NCBI GenBank assembly: GCA_945872875.1
Contig: CAMCBB010000011.1
Span: 1 to 26,467, forward strand
Origin: Flavobacterium psychrophilum
GTDB taxonomy: Bacteria; Bacteroidota; Bacteroidia; Flavobacteriales; Flavobacteriaceae
DNA length: 26,467 bases
Direction of reading: 5' to 3'
The translations under genes were made by a program, and so were the position numbers. Numbering within the stretch: position 1 is the stretch's first letter; the number at the start of each line of letters is the position of its first letter. Shown here piece by piece: positions 24,732-26,467 of the stretch. The notes under the pieces were generated by a model. The model did not search any database, was not told the DNA's origin, and worked only from the letters and a program-made list of their open reading frames with translations.

Positions 24732-26006
24732 ATGTATGCTTTAGTAGATTGTAACAATTTTTATGCTTCGTGCGAACGCGTTTTCCAACCTCATTTAAAT
24801 GGGAAACCGGTTGTTATTTTGTCTAATAACGACGGTTGCATCATTTCGAGAAGTAATGAGGCAAAGGCATTAGGAATTCCTATGGGAGCCCCCGAATTTA
24901 AAGTGCGCCAAGAGCTAAAGCAGAACAAAGTACAGGTCTTCTCCTCCAATTATGCGCTGTATGGCGACCTAAGCAATAGGGTGATGAAAATTCTAGAAGG
25001 CTTCACCCCAAATCTTGAAGTGTACAGCATTGACGAAGCATTTTTAAACTTTGACGGTATGCCTGTTTCTGATTTTCATGACTATGGATTACAGATGAAA
25101 CGCAGAGTGCAAAAATGGGTTGGAATTCCGGTTTGTGTGGGATTTGCAGCAACCAAAGCATTAGCCAAAGTAGCCAATAAAATTGCCAAAAAATACCAAG
25201 ATCGTACGCAAGGCGTGTATGTGATTGACACCGAAGAAAAGCGCGTTAAAGCCTTAAAATGGACTAAAATTGAAGATGTGTGGGGCATTGGCTACCGACT
25301 AAAAAAGAAGATGCACGCCCACAACATTCTTACAGCTTATGATTTTACCAAACCCCAACACGAATTCTGGATTCGAAAAGAAATGGGCGTATTGGGCATG
25401 CGCTTAAAATATGAATTGGAAGGGAAATCGGTGTTGGATTTAGAGCCTATTAAAGAACAGAAAAAAAGCATTGCCACCACCCGAAGTTTTCCAAAACAAC
25501 TATCCGATTTGGATGCTTTGCGCGAACGAATTGCCACTTTTGCAGCGGTTTGTGCCGAAAAATTACGCAAGCAAAAATCCTGTTGCCATACCATTATCGT
25601 GATGCTTGTAGTGGATCGTCATAAATATGAAAATCAAAAATATTATTACAACAGGGCAATCACACTGCCTTATGCGACTAGTTCTACTATAACTATTGCT
25701 AATGCTGCCATTGCAATTTTAAAAGAATTGCATGAAGGCAATGAAGGGCTGCAGTTTAAAAAAGCAGGGGTTATTGTAACCCAATTTATAGATGAAGATA
25801 AAAAGCAATTTCAATTATTTGAAGAAGAAAATCCGAAGCACTTAGCGCTTATGAAAGCCATGGATTCACTGAATACAAAAATTGGAAATCGAAAAGTGAA
25901 ATTGGCATCGCAAGATTTAAAAGTAACTTGGAACATGAAACAAAATCATTTATCCCAAAATTATACCACCAACTTTAAGGAATTACTAGAAATAAAATGT
26001 CACTAA
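24732..26006 (+). CDS. umuC: Y-family translesion DNA polymerase, UmuC-like
   Basis: A 424-aa error-prone polymerase, catalytic subunit of a Pol V-like enzyme that copies past DNA lesions. Catalytic acidic residues are D6 (ALVDCNNFYASCERVFQP) and D101-E102 (YSIDEAFLNF). The steric and nucleotide-contact region is SNNDGCIISRSNEAKALGIPMG. A helix-hairpin-helix thumb region (WGIGYRLKKKM) and a little-finger domain follow. The last about 50 residues (MKAMDSLNTKIGNRKVKLAS, then QNHLSQNYTTNF) match the DUF4113-type tail of UmuC. Length equals E. coli UmuC. It is the first gene of the pair, and umuD overlaps its last 10 bases, the reverse of the usual umuD-umuC order. It is probably induced by DNA damage through the palindromes upstream. 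Confidence 0.95.
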   Translation: MYALVDCNNFYASCERVFQPHLNGKPVVILSNNDGCIISRSNEAKALGIPMGAPEFKVRQELKQNKVQVFSSNYALYGDLSNRVMKILEGFTPNLEVYSIDEAFLNFDGMPVSDFHDYGLQMKRRVQKWVGIPVCVGFAATKALAKVANKIAKKYQDRTQGVYVIDTEEKRVKALKWTKIEDVWGIGYRLKKKMHAHNILTAYDFTKPQHEFWIRKEMGVLGMRLKYELEGKSVLDLEPIKEQKKSIATTRSFPKQLSDLDALRERIATFAAVCAEKLRKQKSCCHTIIVMLVVDRHKYENQKYYYNRAITLPYATSSTITIANAAIAILKELHEGNEGLQFKKAGVIVTQFIDEDKKQFQLFEEENPKHLALMKAMDSLNTKIGNRKVKLASQDLKVTWNMKQNHLSQNYTTNFKELLEIKCH

Positions 26007-26437
26007 AAAAAGAAACTTCGCTTACATTTCATCTTCCTAATTTTGAAAGCAAACTCCGAATTCCGTATGTAAAGGAAGGTGTTTCGGCAGGGTTTCCCTC
26101 GCCGGCAACCGATTTTTTAGGCAATGAGATTGATTTAAATAAAGAATTGTGTAAAAATCCGTTGGCTACTTTTTATATAAAAGTCAATGGGAATTCAATG
26201 ATCAATGCGGGTATTAGCGATAAAGATATTTTAATTGTAGACCGAAGTTTGGAGCCTCAAAACAATAAAATTGCCGTGTGTTTTATAGACGGAGAATTCA
26301 CGGTAAAACGCATACAAGTAGAAGACGATTGTTTGTATTTAATGCCCGAAAATCCGAGTTATCAACCCATAAAAGTTACAGAAGAAAGCGAATTGGTAAT
26401 TTGGGGAATGGTAACCTATGTAATTAAAAACTTATAA
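25997..26437 (+). CDS. umuD: UmuD-like autoproteolytic subunit (S24 family)
   Basis: A 146-aa LexA/UmuD-type self-cleaving protein without a DNA-binding domain. The cleavage site is A31-G32 in VSAGFPSPA, the nucleophile is S67 in NGNSMINAG, and the general base is K104 in FTVKRI. RecA-stimulated cleavage would remove the first 31 residues and give the active form that joins UmuC. It starts with ATG at 25997 inside the end of umuC (ATGTCACTAA), which suggests coupled translation with UmuC. Length matches E. coli UmuD (139 aa). The 30 bases after its stop codon to the window edge show nothing I can assign. Confidence 0.95.
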   Translation: MSLKKETSLTFHLPNFESKLRIPYVKEGVSAGFPSPATDFLGNEIDLNKELCKNPLATFYIKVNGNSMINAGISDKDILIVDRSLEPQNNKIAVCFIDGEFTVKRIQVEDDCLYLMPENPSYQPIKVTEESELVIWGMVTYVIKNL

Positions 26438-26467
26438 CTTTTGGTGTAAGGCAACCGCAATTTGAGA

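Overview
The window looks like chromosome of a member of the Flavobacteriaceae, most likely Flavobacterium or a close relative. Base composition is AT-rich and start codons follow A-rich stretches rather than Shine-Dalgarno sites. Promoters fit the Bacteroidetes pattern TTG-N19-TAnnTTTG. The thioredoxin-family protein and the cold-shock protein read like flavobacterial ones. This is mostly core-genome DNA; no insertion sequence, integrase, tRNA, rRNA or CRISPR array is visible.

Layout. Positions 1-1104 (minus) hold the start of an unidentified gene and a polyprenyl diphosphate synthase overlapping it by 8 bases. Positions 1243-7928 (plus) form one operon: TetR regulator, TolC-like outer-membrane protein, lipoprotein adaptor, and an RND inner-membrane pump. 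Together they make a complete tripartite efflux system with its own regulator. A bidirectional terminator separates it from a convergent thioredoxin-fold (TlpA-like) periplasmic protein (8032-9024). Positions 9181-10932 encode aspartyl-tRNA synthetase and 11152-11352 a cold-shock protein, each with its own terminator. Positions 11491-24659 form the 14-gene nuoA-N operon for respiratory complex I, from a textbook promoter to a clear terminator. Positions 24691-26437 carry an umuC-umuD translesion polymerase pair behind a strong palindrome.

The genes: NuoE, F and G form the NADH-oxidising arm, NuoB, C, D and I the quinone-reducing connector, and NuoA, H, J, K, L, M and N the proton-pumping membrane arm. 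NuoG is strikingly short (351 aa), keeping the iron-sulfur part and lacking the large molybdopterin-oxidoreductase-like part.

The most interesting unexplained signal is in the gaps inside operons. Most co-transcribed genes here are separated by fewer than 20 bases or overlap. The four widest gaps (adaptor-pump, nuoC-nuoD, nuoD-nuoE, nuoF-nuoG) are each built largely from degenerate 7-base tandem repeats. In each gap the repeats are arranged so that the left and right halves can pair into a hairpin ending close to the next start codon. Two gaps in unrelated operons use the same repeat words. I know of no established description of such elements in this group.
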